Notes: generated by a model not told the origin, from the letters alone. DNA of 64,000 bases from Halobacillus kuroshimensis DSM 18393 (GCF_000425705.1 NZ_AUDY01000009.1:432065-496064), one strand, 5' to 3'. Positions 35,873 to 45,447 are shown, numbered from the stretch's first letter. A program made the numbers and translations.

Positions 35873-36559
35873 ATGATACAGATGCAAGGGGTTTATAAAA
35901 CCTATCGGAACGGAGTGACCGCACTGAACGGTCTTGATGTGCAGATTGATCAAGGTGAATTCGTATATGTTGTCGGGCCGAGCGGAGCAGGAAAGTCGAC
36001 GTTTACCAAATTGATTTACCGTGAGGAAAAGCCGACGAACGGAACGGTTTTCATCAACGATATCAACACGTCCACGATGAAGCAGCGCCGTATTCCGATG
36101 CTGCGCCGTCAGATTGGTGTCGTTTATCAGGACTTCCGTCTGCTTCCGACCTTGACCGTATATGAAAATGTGGCGTTTGCGCTCGAGGTCATCGAAGAAG
36201 ATACGGCCAACATCCGCCGCCGTGTTATGGACGTTCTTGACCAGGTGCATTTGAAAAATAAAGCCCGTTTTCTTCCGGATGAGCTTTCCGGCGGGGAGCA
36301 GCAGCGTGTTTCCATCGCACGGGCGATGGTGAACCATCCGAAAATTCTGATCGCTGACGAGCCGACCGGTAACCTTGACCCGGATACGTCATGGGAGATC
36401 ATGCACATTCTTGAGGAAATCAATACAGGCGGTACGACCGTCCTGATGGCAACGCACAGCAGAGAGATTGTCAACACGATTCGTAAGCGTGTTATTGCCA
36501 TTGAAGACGGCATGATTGTCCGCGATCAGGCGCAGGGCGACTACGGCTACGAAATGTAA
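35873..36559 (+). CDS. ftsE: Cell-division ABC ATPase FtsE
   Basis: A 228-residue ATPase with Walker A VVGPSGAGKSTFTKLI, Q-loop VYQDFRLLPTLTVYENV, signature LSGGEQQRVSIARAM and Walker B ILIADEPTGNLDP. It is full length. A TATAAT at 35811-35816 may be its promoter -10, and the SD AAGGTG precedes ATG 35873. FtsE normally pairs with the membrane protein FtsX to activate the CwlO-type hydrolase. Here a terminator and ctpB follow directly and no ftsX is present. Confidence 0.93.
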   Translation: MIQMQGVYKTYRNGVTALNGLDVQIDQGEFVYVVGPSGAGKSTFTKLIYREEKPTNGTVFINDINTSTMKQRRIPMLRRQIGVVYQDFRLLPTLTVYENVAFALEVIEEDTANIRRRVMDVLDQVHLKNKARFLPDELSGGEQQRVSIARAMVNHPKILIADEPTGNLDPDTSWEIMHILEEINTGGTTVLMATHSREIVNTIRKRVIAIEDGMIVRDQAQGDYGYEM

Positions 36560-36562
36560 CGA

Positions 36563-36596
36563 AAAGAGACTGTCTCACGAGCGGGGCAGTCTTTTG
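36563..36596 (+). terminator. Terminator directly after ftsE
   Basis: AGACTG and CAGTCT enclose a 12-nt loop region, followed by TTTTGTTTTT. It ends the ftsE transcript where ftsX would be expected. Confidence 0.75.
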
Positions 36597-36757
36597 TTTT
36601 TCTATTCTGATAGACCGATAGATTTCCCACCATGAAATAGACATGCAGAAAGATTGGCGTGCATACGTTAATATCAGGCTGTATGACATTTACGTTGCAG
36701 GAGCTTTTTTGCTAGTATAGAAGCAATAAGGAAATCCATTATAGAAGGGTGAATGCG

Positions 36758-38257
36758 ATGAATATAAAACCGCGGTACGTAGTGCTTTTTCTAGCGCTTG
36801 CGGTACTTTTAGGGGCTGCCGGCTCTTATGTTGGCCTAGAGTATTTCGGGAGCGGCTCCAAGGAACAATCGCAGTCGGAGCAGTACGCCAATACCGAAGC
36901 GGAGAACTTTGGTAGTTTAACAGAGGAACAGCAGAAAGAAGTCATAGAAAACATGGGTGGCGACGCTGACCTGAAGAAGGTCGAACAGGCGTATTCTGTC
37001 ATTGAGGAGAACTACTTGGAGGATGTGGACAAGCAGACGCTCGTGGAGGGTGCCATTCAAGGCATGCTGGATACATTGGAAGATCCGTACAGCGTCTATA
37101 TGGACCAGGAAACGATGGAGCAGTTCAACCAGACCATCGAATCCAGCTTCCAGGGTATCGGAGCTGAAGTGAGCATGGTGAACGATAAGGTAACCATCGT
37201 CGCTCCCATCAAGGGCTCACCGGCTGAAGAAGCCGGCTTGAAGCCGAACGATCAAATTTTAACTGTTGATGGGGAAAGTGTCGAAGGCCTGGACTTGTAC
37301 GAAGCTGTCCTGAAAATCCGTGGTGAAAAAGGGACGGAAGTGACACTCCAAGTGGAACGTCCCGGCGTCAGCGAACCGCTCAACATCGACATCACCCGTG
37401 ATGATATTCCGCTTGAGACCGTCTATTCTGATATGAAAAAGGTCGACGGTAAAAAAGCAGGCGTGATTGAAATTACATCCTTCTCAGAGAAGACCTCTGA
37501 TGAATTCCATAATGCGCTTGAGAAACTGGAAAGTGACGGCATGGAAGGACTTGTCATTGATGTCCGCGGAAACCCGGGCGGATTGTTTACCGACGTCCAG
37601 GAAATCCTGAAGGAATTCATTCCGAAGGACAAGCCGATCGTGCAGGTGGAAGACCGCAGCGGTGAGAAAACGGAGTATTATTCAGAGATTACCGAGAAAA
37701 AAGAGTATCCCGTCACGGTCTTAATGGATGAAGGCAGTGCCTCAGCTTCTGAAATTCTGGCCGCCACGATGAATGAAGCCGGCGGTTATGATCTTGTCGG
37801 AACGAAAAGTTTCGGAAAAGGAACCGTCCAACAGGCTATCCCAATGGGTGATGGCAGCACGATCAAGCTGACGCTGTTCAAGTGGCTCACGCCTGAAGGC
37901 AACTGGATTCATGAAAAAGGGATAGAGCCGACGGTTGAGGTGAAGCAGCCGCAGTACTTCTATACCAATCCAGTTGACATTGAAGAGGCACTGGCTTATA
38001 ACGACAACAATGAAAAAGTGAAAAACGTGCAGGAAATGCTGAAAGGTCTTGGACATGATCCCGGCCGTACGGATGGCTACTTCAGTAAAGAGACCGAAAA
38101 AGCTGTGAAAGCATTCCAGAAGGACGCCGACCTTGAAGCCACTGGAGAAGTGGATGAAAAAACCGGCGGGAAGCTGGAAGAAGCAATCATTGAACAAGTG
38201 AGAGACGAAGCCAACGATAAACAGATGGACAAAGCGGTAGAGGTCTTGTTTGAATAA
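36758..38257 (+). CDS. ctpB: C-terminal processing peptidase CtpB (S41)
   Basis: A 499-residue exported protease. One N-terminal membrane segment (about residues 8-27), a PDZ domain (GIGAEVSMVNDKVTIVAPIKGSPAEEAGL, in part), an S41 domain with catalytic Ser in EGSASASEIL and Lys in SFGKGTVQ, and a C-terminal peptidoglycan-binding domain (VKNVQEMLKGLGHDPG). CtpB cleaves SpoIVFA in sporulating B. subtilis. ATG 36758 is used, with AGAAGGGTG as SD. Same neighbourhood as in B. subtilis minus ftsX. Confidence 0.93.
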   Translation: MNIKPRYVVLFLALAVLLGAAGSYVGLEYFGSGSKEQSQSEQYANTEAENFGSLTEEQQKEVIENMGGDADLKKVEQAYSVIEENYLEDVDKQTLVEGAIQGMLDTLEDPYSVYMDQETMEQFNQTIESSFQGIGAEVSMVNDKVTIVAPIKGSPAEEAGLKPNDQILTVDGESVEGLDLYEAVLKIRGEKGTEVTLQVERPGVSEPLNIDITRDDIPLETVYSDMKKVDGKKAGVIEITSFSEKTSDEFHNALEKLESDGMEGLVIDVRGNPGGLFTDVQEILKEFIPKDKPIVQVEDRSGEKTEYYSEITEKKEYPVTVLMDEGSASASEILAATMNEAGGYDLVGTKSFGKGTVQQAIPMGDGSTIKLTLFKWLTPEGNWIHEKGIEPTVEVKQPQYFYTNPVDIEEALAYNDNNEKVKNVQEMLKGLGHDPGRTDGYFSKETEKAVKAFQKDADLEATGEVDEKTGGKLEEAIIEQVRDEANDKQMDKAVEVLFE

Positions 38258-38287
38258 GCAGGATTCTGCCGATCCATGACGAAATAT

Positions 38288-38316
38288 ATCCGTAGTCGAA
38301 GACTGCGGATTTTTTC
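38288..38316 (+). terminator. Terminator after ctpB
   Basis: ATCCGTAGTC-GAA-GACTGCGGAT followed by T6. Confidence 0.85.
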
Positions 38317-38357
38317 GTACGATCAGACCTGTTGGTGAAGTGTTGGAAAGGAGAATC

Positions 38358-39548
38358 GTGTTGGGCGCTTGGTTTATGGAAATTCTTCAAGGAACGGGCA
38401 GACTGTTTTTCCTGCCTTTTTTATACATTGCTCTCATCATGAGTGTGATGGTATCTGCAAATCGAATCAAAAAAGAGAGGCGCATGTTCGGAACACGGGT
38501 ATTCGACCGTTTTTCTGAATGGAAAGGGACGTGGAGTGTGTCGCTTCTCACAGGACTCGTCATCAGTATCATCGGTGTAGGAGCTGGACTGACAGTCTCC
38601 TACCCGTTTCTTTTTCTCTCAGCAGCCATTTTGCTGCTTGTGAGCCTCACGGGACGGCTGTCGTGGTATTCTCCCGCCTACACGCTCGGGGTTACAGGGC
38701 TTGTCCTTTTACTGATGCCGTTTCTGCCGGAAAGCTGGAAATCCCATCCTTGGATGGAGACGTTGTTCGATACCTCCCTTCCGATGGTGGCGCTGCTGTT
38801 GAGCCTCCTGCTGGTCAGAGAGGGGTTACTGCTGCTGAAAACCTCCCCTTCCCATACGTACCCTGAGCGGACGAAAGGACGGAGGGGCCTGTGGATCGGG
38901 CAGCATAGGGGGAAACGAATGACGGTTGTTCCGTTCTTTTCCCTTATTCCGGGTGGCGTGATTGAGCCGTTCGCCTCGTGGTGGCCGGTCATTCCTGTCG
39001 GTGGCGACACGTACGGCGTCATTCTCATTCCTTTCGTTCTCGGGGCGGAGTGGCTCGTACGCGGCCAGTCCCCGGAAATGGCGTCCAAAGCGATCGGTCG
39101 TCATACGTTCCTGTTGGCTTTCTTCCTTACTATGCTGGCTGTAGGGAGCTTTTTCTTAGAAATTCTTTCGATTGTCGTATTTGCGCTCGCCTTGATTGGG
39201 CGGGAATGGATTTATCTCCGCCACCGGTCAAGAGAGAATAAAACCCCGTTTTTCACATCGACGCCAAAAGGTGTCCGTATCCTGGGCGTGATTCCGGAGA
39301 GCCCGGCTGACCAGATGGGCCTTTTCCCTGGTGAGCTTATTGAACGGGTGAACAGCATCCCGGTCCGTACCGAGAATCAGTTTTATGAAGCGCTCCAAAA
39401 TACTGGTGCTTTTACAAAAATTGAAGTGCGCGATGAGTGGGGCGAAAACCGTTATGTGCAGCGGGCGATGTATGAAGGAGAGCATTATGAGCTCGGTCTT
39501 GTATTCGTGGAACCGCCGACACATGAAAGTTCGGTCGGGTTCTTTTAA
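38358..39548 (+). CDS. minJ: PDZ-containing membrane protein MinJ
   Basis: A roughly 396-residue protein with six to eight membrane helices followed by a C-terminal PDZ domain (GVRILGVIPESPADQMGLFPGELIERVNSIPVR, in part). MinJ bridges DivIVA and MinD at cell poles and septa in B. subtilis, where it also lies beside ctpB. Start is uncertain: GTG 38358 or TTG 38361, with GGAG upstream, give an N-terminus aligning with B. subtilis MinJ; GTG 38340 precedes the SD and ATG 38376 is later. Confidence 0.85.
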   Translation: MLGAWFMEILQGTGRLFFLPFLYIALIMSVMVSANRIKKERRMFGTRVFDRFSEWKGTWSVSLLTGLVISIIGVGAGLTVSYPFLFLSAAILLLVSLTGRLSWYSPAYTLGVTGLVLLLMPFLPESWKSHPWMETLFDTSLPMVALLLSLLLVREGLLLLKTSPSHTYPERTKGRRGLWIGQHRGKRMTVVPFFSLIPGGVIEPFASWWPVIPVGGDTYGVILIPFVLGAEWLVRGQSPEMASKAIGRHTFLLAFFLTMLAVGSFFLEILSIVVFALALIGREWIYLRHRSRENKTPFFTSTPKGVRILGVIPESPADQMGLFPGELIERVNSIPVRTENQFYEALQNTGAFTKIEVRDEWGENRYVQRAMYEGEHYELGLVFVEPPTHESSVGFF

Positions 39549-39578
39549 TAAAAAGATGAGGAATATTGTTTTACCTTT

Positions 39579-39620
39579 AAAACGTTCACTGCCCGTATTA
39601 GGGAAAGTGAACGTTTTTTT
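39579..39620 (+). terminator. Terminator after minJ
   Basis: AAAACGTTCACT and AGTGAACGTTTTTTT. It marks the left border of the AT-rich accessory block. Confidence 0.85.
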
Positions 39621-39706
39621 ATTGGCTTCTTTGAAAGTCTTACAAGGATAATTCTGCGACTAACATCATGCTTTAAGAAGGCATTATTATACAGGGCTTA
39701 ATAAAA

Positions 39707-39755
39707 GAAAATTTTCCTTTATTTTTATATAATCTAATAAATTAAGAAAATTTCT
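39707..39755 (+). promoter_or_regulatory. Candidate promoter and paired operator of the ygc-like operon
   Basis: The palindrome GAAAATTTTC (39707-39716) and near-copy GAAAATTTCT (39746-39755) flank a TATAAT (39728-39733). No good -35 is spaced for it. The two boxes could bind the RpiR regulator encoded at the end of the cluster; this is inference from symmetry and position. Confidence 0.35.
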
Positions 39756-39829
39756 CTAAAAAAGCTTGTTTTCCTCAATGATCCGTATTAACATAATATT
39801 AAGAATTTTTATCCAAGGAGTTGTGGTCA

Positions 39830-40624
39830 ATGAGCATGGAAGGTTATCAGATTACTGACTTTAAAATGGAGTTCTTCAGTCTAAGAGGGAAAGTAGCTAT
39901 GATTACGGGAGGCAATTCAGGGCTAGGTCAAGGCTTTGCTCTTGCACTTGCAAAAGCAGGAGCAGATGTTTTTGTTGTCAGTATGGAAAAAGATGATGAC
40001 AAAACTAAGAACTTAATTGAAGCAGAGGGTGTAAATTATCACCTTGAAATTGCAGATATCACTAAGGATAGCGTATGCAGGGACCTAGTTGATAAATGTA
40101 TTGAAATATTTGGAAAAGTGGATATTCTTTTGAATAATGCTGGAATAGGAATCAATGAACCTGATGTAACAAAATATACTAGAGTTCAGTGGGATAAAAT
40201 GGTCTCTGTTAATTTGACTGCTCCATTTGAATTAGCTAGTGAAGTAGCCAAACATATGATTCCTCGAGAAAGTGGAAAAATTATTAATACATGTTCATTA
40301 TTTTCTTTTCTTGGGGGTCAATGGTCCCCGGCTTATGCATCCACTAAGCATGGATTGGCAGGATTTACGAAAGCTTATTGTGATGAATTAGCTCAATTTA
40401 ATATTCAAGTAAACGGAATCGCCCCAGGGTACTTTGCAACGGATGTTACAAAATCAACGAGAGAAAACTCAGAGACAAACCAACGCGTTCTTGATCATAT
40501 TCCTGCAAATAGATGGGGAAATATACTTGACTTAATGGGTACAATTGTATATTTAGCATCTGATGCTTCTAATTATGTGAACGGAACTTTAGTAACTGTT
40601 GATGGTGGCTATCTAGTCAGATAA
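39830..40624 (+). CDS. Short-chain dehydrogenase/reductase (YgcW-like)
   Basis: A 264-residue classical SDR: NAD(P)-binding ITGGNSGLGQGFALALAKAG, then NNAGIGI and the catalytic Ser/Tyr/Lys set (NTCSLFSF ... YASTKHG). IAPGYFATDVT and GTLVTVDGGYLVR complete the fold. It resembles gluconate 5-dehydrogenase and 2-deoxygluconate dehydrogenase types, the class to which E. coli YgcW (261 aa) belongs. ATG 39830 has the SD AAGGAG at 9 nt. First gene of an AT-rich operon; probably oxidises a sugar, polyol or sugar acid. Confidence 0.85.
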   Translation: MSMEGYQITDFKMEFFSLRGKVAMITGGNSGLGQGFALALAKAGADVFVVSMEKDDDKTKNLIEAEGVNYHLEIADITKDSVCRDLVDKCIEIFGKVDILLNNAGIGINEPDVTKYTRVQWDKMVSVNLTAPFELASEVAKHMIPRESGKIINTCSLFSFLGGQWSPAYASTKHGLAGFTKAYCDELAQFNIQVNGIAPGYFATDVTKSTRENSETNQRVLDHIPANRWGNILDLMGTIVYLASDASNYVNGTLVTVDGGYLVR

Positions 40625-40663
40625 AGCACTTAAAAAATATTTTTATTAAAGGAGATTGAACTT

Positions 40664-42151
40664 ATGAACAACCAAACTGTTGAAAGTACAATTGATGAAT
40701 TGAAATCTTTACTAACGGAAAAGCAAATAGTCACAGAAACAGAGGAACTATATGATGCATCAGCAGATCGATATAAGAAATATGCCAAAGTTAAGAATGT
40801 TCTGGATGTACCTATGCCGATTGCTATTCTTTACCCCCATTCTACAGAGGAAGTAAAATCGCTCATTTCTTACTGTAATCAGAATGATATTAATGTTATT
40901 CCAAGGAGTGGAAAAACAGCTACAGAAGGCGGATTGGAAAACTGGAAAGACAAGACAGTAGTCATCGACGGGTCCAGAATGAATGAAATCATCAAAATAG
41001 ATCCATATAACATGCAAGCCACTGTTCAGTCAGGCGTAAAACTACAAACTTTGGAAGATGAATTGCGTAAACAGGGCTATACAACTGGACATTCTCCACA
41101 ATCCAAACCTGTTGCTCAATTGGGAGGATTAGTAGCCACAAGGAGCATCGGACAATTTTCTACTTTATACGGAGCGATTGAAGATATGGTGGTTGGATTG
41201 GAATGTGTCTTCCCAGAAGGACAAGTTTCAAAAGTGAAAAATGTTCCACGGCGATCTGGGGGGCCGGATATTCGTCACATTGCTATTGGGAATGAAGGTG
41301 CCTTATGTTATATCACGGAAGTAACAGTTAAAATATTCAAATTTTACCCTGAAAATAACACGTACTATGGATATCTCGTTGAAAACATGGACGCTGGATT
41401 AAAAGTTTTAAGAGAAGTTATGGTCAATGGTTTCAAACCGTCTGTGGCTCGATTGTATTCCGAAGAAGATGCGAGACAGCATTTTAATCATTTCTATAAA
41501 GACAAATGCGTGTTGATTTTTATGACAGAAGGTCCAGAAGGTATTGTAAAGGCTACTAATGGAGCTATTGAGGAAGCAGCTGAAAAGTTCGACTCTCATA
41601 TCTTTGAGAAGGTAGACTCTTCACATATTGAAAACTGGTTTATTAATCTTAATTGGGATCAAAGCAGAATTGATGAAGAAATTAACGAAATGAAAGACCA
41701 CAATTCACATGATGGTTTTACAACAGAAGTTTCTGCTGATTGGGAGAACGTTATAAAAATTTATAATAACGTTATGCATCGAATTAGAAATGAATTTGAC
41801 AGAGCAGATGAGTTAACGATGCTCGGAGGCCACTCTTCTCACAGTTACCTTAATGGAACAAACATGTATTTTGTTTATAACTACACGATCAATTGTGCGC
41901 CAGAAGATGAAATGCAAGTCTATCACCACCCCATTCATGAAATTATCATAGAAGAAACTTTGAAATGTGGTGGTTCAATGTGTCACCATCACGGAATAGG
42001 CAAGTATCGTTCAGAGTGGACGAAAGCAGAACATGGTTCCGCCTATTATATGTTGGAGAAATTGAAAGAAGCTTTTGATCCAAAAGGGATCATGAATCAC
42101 GGAACAATTTTTCCACAAGAAAGTGAAATAAAGAAATTCATTAGGTCTTAA
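40664..42151 (+). CDS. FAD-linked oxidoreductase, alkyl-DHAP-synthase-like (YgcU-like)
   Basis: A 495-residue flavoprotein. FAD_binding_4 half: VIPRSGKTATEGGLENW, AQLGGLVATRSIGQFSTLYG and HIAIGNEGALCYITEVT. C-terminal FAD oxidase cap: ETLKCGGSMCHHHGIGKYRSEW (in part), the HHH motif shared with alkyldihydroxyacetonephosphate synthase, and DPKGIMNHGTIFP. Members oxidise 2-hydroxy acids or similar groups. E. coli YgcU (484 aa) is the same type. The SD GGAG lies upstream of ATG 40664, 39 nt after the SDR. Soluble; no signal peptide. Confidence 0.85.
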   Translation: MNNQTVESTIDELKSLLTEKQIVTETEELYDASADRYKKYAKVKNVLDVPMPIAILYPHSTEEVKSLISYCNQNDINVIPRSGKTATEGGLENWKDKTVVIDGSRMNEIIKIDPYNMQATVQSGVKLQTLEDELRKQGYTTGHSPQSKPVAQLGGLVATRSIGQFSTLYGAIEDMVVGLECVFPEGQVSKVKNVPRRSGGPDIRHIAIGNEGALCYITEVTVKIFKFYPENNTYYGYLVENMDAGLKVLREVMVNGFKPSVARLYSEEDARQHFNHFYKDKCVLIFMTEGPEGIVKATNGAIEEAAEKFDSHIFEKVDSSHIENWFINLNWDQSRIDEEINEMKDHNSHDGFTTEVSADWENVIKIYNNVMHRIRNEFDRADELTMLGGHSSHSYLNGTNMYFVYNYTINCAPEDEMQVYHHPIHEIIIEETLKCGGSMCHHHGIGKYRSEWTKAEHGSAYYMLEKLKEAFDPKGIMNHGTIFPQESEIKKFIRS

Positions 42152-42208
42152 AATAAAACACTTTTGTATGCATATTGTTTGATTGTTATGTAGTAGTAGA
42201 ATTAAATC

Positions 42209-42270
42209 CCCTCCTTAGTGAAGAAAACACCATGATTTAGAATGATTGGTTATTTCTTATCTAAGGAGGG
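42209..42270 (+). promoter_or_regulatory. Hairpin sequestering the SD of the kinase gene
   Basis: CCCTCCTTAG (42209-42218) is perfectly complementary to CTAAGGAGGG (42261-42270), which contains the kinase SD AAGGAGG. Above a 2x2 internal loop, AAGAAA (42221-42226) pairs with TTTCTT (42253-42258), and ACCA/TGGT can close the top. No T tract follows, so it is translational rather than a terminator. Confidence 0.65.
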
Positions 42271-42278
42271 CTAATTTG

Positions 42279-43733
42279 GTGAAGAAAGGCATGGTTATGA
42301 TGATTGAAAATAGATATGTTTTAGGGATCGATAATGGTTCACAAAGTACTAAAGTTATTCTGTTTGACATGGAAGGCACAGAAGTTGCATTTGGTTCATG
42401 TCAACTAAAAGATCCTTTGACTCCAAATCCAGGAGTCGTACTCCATCCTGATGATGACTTATGGGATAGTGTTTATCAAGCGATAGAGAATTGCTTGAAT
42501 AATTTTGATGGAGATCGGAAATCTATCGAAGGAATCGGACTCTGTACAATTCGCAGCTGTCGCGTCTTGCTTAAAGAAAATGGCTCGCTAGCTTCCCCTG
42601 TTTTGAGTTGGATGGATGAGCGATTAGCAGAACCTTATAAACATGAAAATGACCAAGTGCATTATGTTACATCTACCTCCGGATACCTGGGTTTTAAACT
42701 GACGGGAGAATTTACTGATACAGCCGGAAACTATGAAGTGAACTGGCCGTTGGATCGAGAATCATTAGAGTGGTCTACAGATGATTACGAAATGGAAGCT
42801 AATGGTTTAAATAGAGGCATGCTCTTCGATCTTGTAAAACCAGGAGAAAAATTAGGTTATATCCGAAAAGAAATAGCCAATAACTTCGGGTTAGCAGAAG
42901 GTATCCCGGTCATTGCTACCTCCAATGATAAGGCTGTCGAAGCATTGGGAGCCGGGATAAAGAATGAAAACTCAATCATGATTTCATTAGGGACATATAT
43001 ATCTTCCATGCTCATTAGGGACAATGATTATGAAAACGCAAACAATTTTTTCCCTACACTTTCGGCTATTCCTTACAAATATGCATATGAATCCAATGGA
43101 ATACGGCGCGGAATGTGGACAGTCACTTGGTTTAAGAAGTTGATAGGAGAAGAATTGGTCTCTAATGCTTCTAAGTTCGGCTTGACCGAAGAGGATTACT
43201 TAAATAAAAAGGCTAAAGAAGTTCCAGCAGGAAGTGAGGGATTAATCACAATCCTGGATTGGTTAACAAGTCCTGATTATCCTTATAGGAAAGGGTTGAT
43301 GATTGGCTTTGATGATAGGCATACCAGATATCACATATATCGGTCTATTTTGGAAGCGATTGCATTCAATATTAAGAATAACATTGATAACATGCTGGAA
43401 GAAATAGACTCCCATATAAGTGAAATTGTCGTAACAGGCGGAGGATCCAAAAGTGACGTAATCATGCAGATAATATCTGATTTATTCGGTTTACCAGTTC
43501 ATAGAAGATTAGGAAATAGTAGTGCTTGTTTAGGTGCTGCAATAAGTACTTGCTGTTACTTAAATAGGTACGAAGATTTTTCAGAAGCTATGGAAAATAT
43601 GATAAAGACTGATAAAACTTTTATTCCCAATATGGAAAATCATAAATTATATAACAAAATAAATGAGACGGTTGTGAAAAATGTAAGACCCCATACTGAT
43701 GAGGTTTTGAAACTTACTTATTCTATATTTTAA
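42279..43733 (+). CDS. FGGY-family carbohydrate kinase (YgcE-like)
   Basis: A 484-residue kinase with both FGGY lobes: VLGIDNGSQSTKVILFDMEG at the start, PVLSWMDERL, and the C-terminal ATP-site block EIVVTGGGSKSDVIMQIISDLF. The family phosphorylates sugars or polyols such as gluconate, xylulose, glycerol. E. coli YgcE (492 aa) is the closest named type by context. GTG 42279 is chosen (SD AAGGAGG at 9 nt); TTG 42276 and ATG 42291 are alternatives. Its SD is buried in a long hairpin, so expression may be gated separately from the upstream genes. Confidence 0.85.
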   Translation: MKKGMVMMIENRYVLGIDNGSQSTKVILFDMEGTEVAFGSCQLKDPLTPNPGVVLHPDDDLWDSVYQAIENCLNNFDGDRKSIEGIGLCTIRSCRVLLKENGSLASPVLSWMDERLAEPYKHENDQVHYVTSTSGYLGFKLTGEFTDTAGNYEVNWPLDRESLEWSTDDYEMEANGLNRGMLFDLVKPGEKLGYIRKEIANNFGLAEGIPVIATSNDKAVEALGAGIKNENSIMISLGTYISSMLIRDNDYENANNFFPTLSAIPYKYAYESNGIRRGMWTVTWFKKLIGEELVSNASKFGLTEEDYLNKKAKEVPAGSEGLITILDWLTSPDYPYRKGLMIGFDDRHTRYHIYRSILEAIAFNIKNNIDNMLEEIDSHISEIVVTGGGSKSDVIMQIISDLFGLPVHRRLGNSSACLGAAISTCCYLNRYEDFSEAMENMIKTDKTFIPNMENHKLYNKINETVVKNVRPHTDEVLKLTYSIF

Positions 43734-43753
43734 ATAAGAAATGAGTGAAAAAT

Positions 43754-45061
43754 ATGCAAACGAACAACCTGAAAAGGTATTTTCAGTTCTCTCTTATTGT
43801 ATTAGCAGGTGGTTCTATTTTTCCATTAATCTATTTAAGAACGAATTACCAGGAAACTATCCTGGAAGTGTACGGATTAAGTCTATCTGACTTGAATTTG
43901 ATTCTCTCAGCTCTGGGTATTGCCTATGTAATCGGTTATTTTCCAAGTGGTTGGCTGGCAGACAGGTTTTCAGCCAAAAAGATGCTGTCTCTATCCCTTT
44001 TTGCTGTAGGTTTAGCAGGAATTTGGTTTGCTCAGGTTCCTAGTTATCCAATAGTCATATTGATTTTTATTATCTGGGGAATTTTCTCTGTGTTGACTTT
44101 TTGGTCAGCACATTTGAAACTAGTCAAGCTGATTTCTAAAAAAGAAGAGGAAGGCCGTTTCTTTGGTATTTTGGATGGAGGAAAAGGTATTGTTGAAGCG
44201 GTTCTCGCAAGTATTGCGGTTTCAATTTTCTCAACCGTTTTAAGTGGCAGCACGGCAACTGCAGATAAGCAAGATGCATTAACTTCAGTAATTTATATGT
44301 ATTCTGGTGTATTAATACTAGTCTCAATCTTAATCTTGATGTTCGTGAAAGTCGATGAACCAAATTCAAAACCATCCGTAAATGACAATAAAAATAAGAA
44401 ATCAGATAAAAAGTCTGCCATAAATCTCGAAGTCATGAAAGAGGTTCTTACCAATAAATCTGTATTGTTAATGGGTGGCATTATTTTTATGGCTTATATT
44501 GTTGCATGGACTGTATATTACGTAGGGGGATTCTTGGAAGTTAGTGTTGGTGTATCTGCTTCTGCCGTAGGTGTAATTACTGTAGTGATGCTATGGATGA
44601 GGCCCATCGGAGGTGTGTTGGGCGGCTTTTTAGGTGACAAACTAGGAAGAAGTCTAGTTTTAACTTTTTCTTTGGTTTTAGCGACAATTGTCTTAATAGT
44701 TACGGCCTTACTACCGTCGGGTATCCCAAATACTTTCTTCTATGCAATGATCATTTTAATCGGTTTATCTGTTTATTCTATTAGAGGTTTGTACTGGTCA
44801 TTGTTAGGGGATTGTGAAATTGAAGAGAGATCCCTGGGTTTATCAATAGGGTTAATTTCATTCATTGGCTATTTACCGGATATACTATTACCATTGGTTG
44901 TAAGTGGATTAATGACCAGCTTTGGTGAATCCAATGGATACAATGCTTACTTTATCTTTAGTGCATTGGCAGGTGTAATAGCTATTATTTTCACAGTCAA
45001 TTTTAGAAAGATGATTAATAATAAAGCGATCAATCAAGAAAAAGAAGCGGTCTCTCAATAA
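43754..45061 (+). CDS. Major facilitator superfamily transporter (YqcE/YihN-like)
   Basis: A 435-residue protein with 12 predicted membrane helices. The MFS loop 2-3 motif is GWLADRFSAKKML and the loop 8-9 counterpart is GGFLGDKLGRSL. It resembles the YqcE/YihN group of enterobacterial transporters next to sugar-catabolic genes. It starts about 20 nt after the kinase stop with a weak SD. It is presumably the uptake system for the substrate of the cluster. Confidence 0.8.
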   Translation: MQTNNLKRYFQFSLIVLAGGSIFPLIYLRTNYQETILEVYGLSLSDLNLILSALGIAYVIGYFPSGWLADRFSAKKMLSLSLFAVGLAGIWFAQVPSYPIVILIFIIWGIFSVLTFWSAHLKLVKLISKKEEEGRFFGILDGGKGIVEAVLASIAVSIFSTVLSGSTATADKQDALTSVIYMYSGVLILVSILILMFVKVDEPNSKPSVNDNKNKKSDKKSAINLEVMKEVLTNKSVLLMGGIIFMAYIVAWTVYYVGGFLEVSVGVSASAVGVITVVMLWMRPIGGVLGGFLGDKLGRSLVLTFSLVLATIVLIVTALLPSGIPNTFFYAMIILIGLSVYSIRGLYWSLLGDCEIEERSLGLSIGLISFIGYLPDILLPLVVSGLMTSFGESNGYNAYFIFSALAGVIAIIFTVNFRKMINNKAINQEKEAVSQ

Positions 45062-45084
45062 TATGGAAAGCTGAATAAGTTTAT

Positions 45085-45137
45085 AGGCAATCCGTTACTC
45101 TCTTTATATTTTTGAGAATAGCAGGTTGCCTTTTTTT
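45085..45137 (+). terminator. Terminator after the MFS gene
   Basis: AGGCAATCCG pairs imperfectly with GCAGGTTGCCT, followed by T7. It separates the operon from the RpiR gene. The next 310 nt are AT-rich; a TATAAT at 45361-45366 may be the RpiR gene's -10. Confidence 0.7.
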
Positions 45138-45447
45138 ATAAAGGTGTGAAATGATGTTTGCTTTTAAGTTAATATGTTCTATATCAACATTTAGTTTAAT
45201 ACGGGTATTATAGAGCTAGTTAACATGATAGATTTGTACATATACTTTAGAAATTGAATAGAACATGTCAAATCAGAAGTTAATTTATTATCAAGAATTA
45301 TTGTTGAATGCTTGAATAAATTTGCAAATTCTTCTATTTAATAATGGTAATAAAATAAAATATAATGAATAGCTGCTTCGTCATATTTTGAATGACCAGT
45401 AATTATTGTACTACCATACAAACGAAAACATGAGGAGTTCTAGAGAA

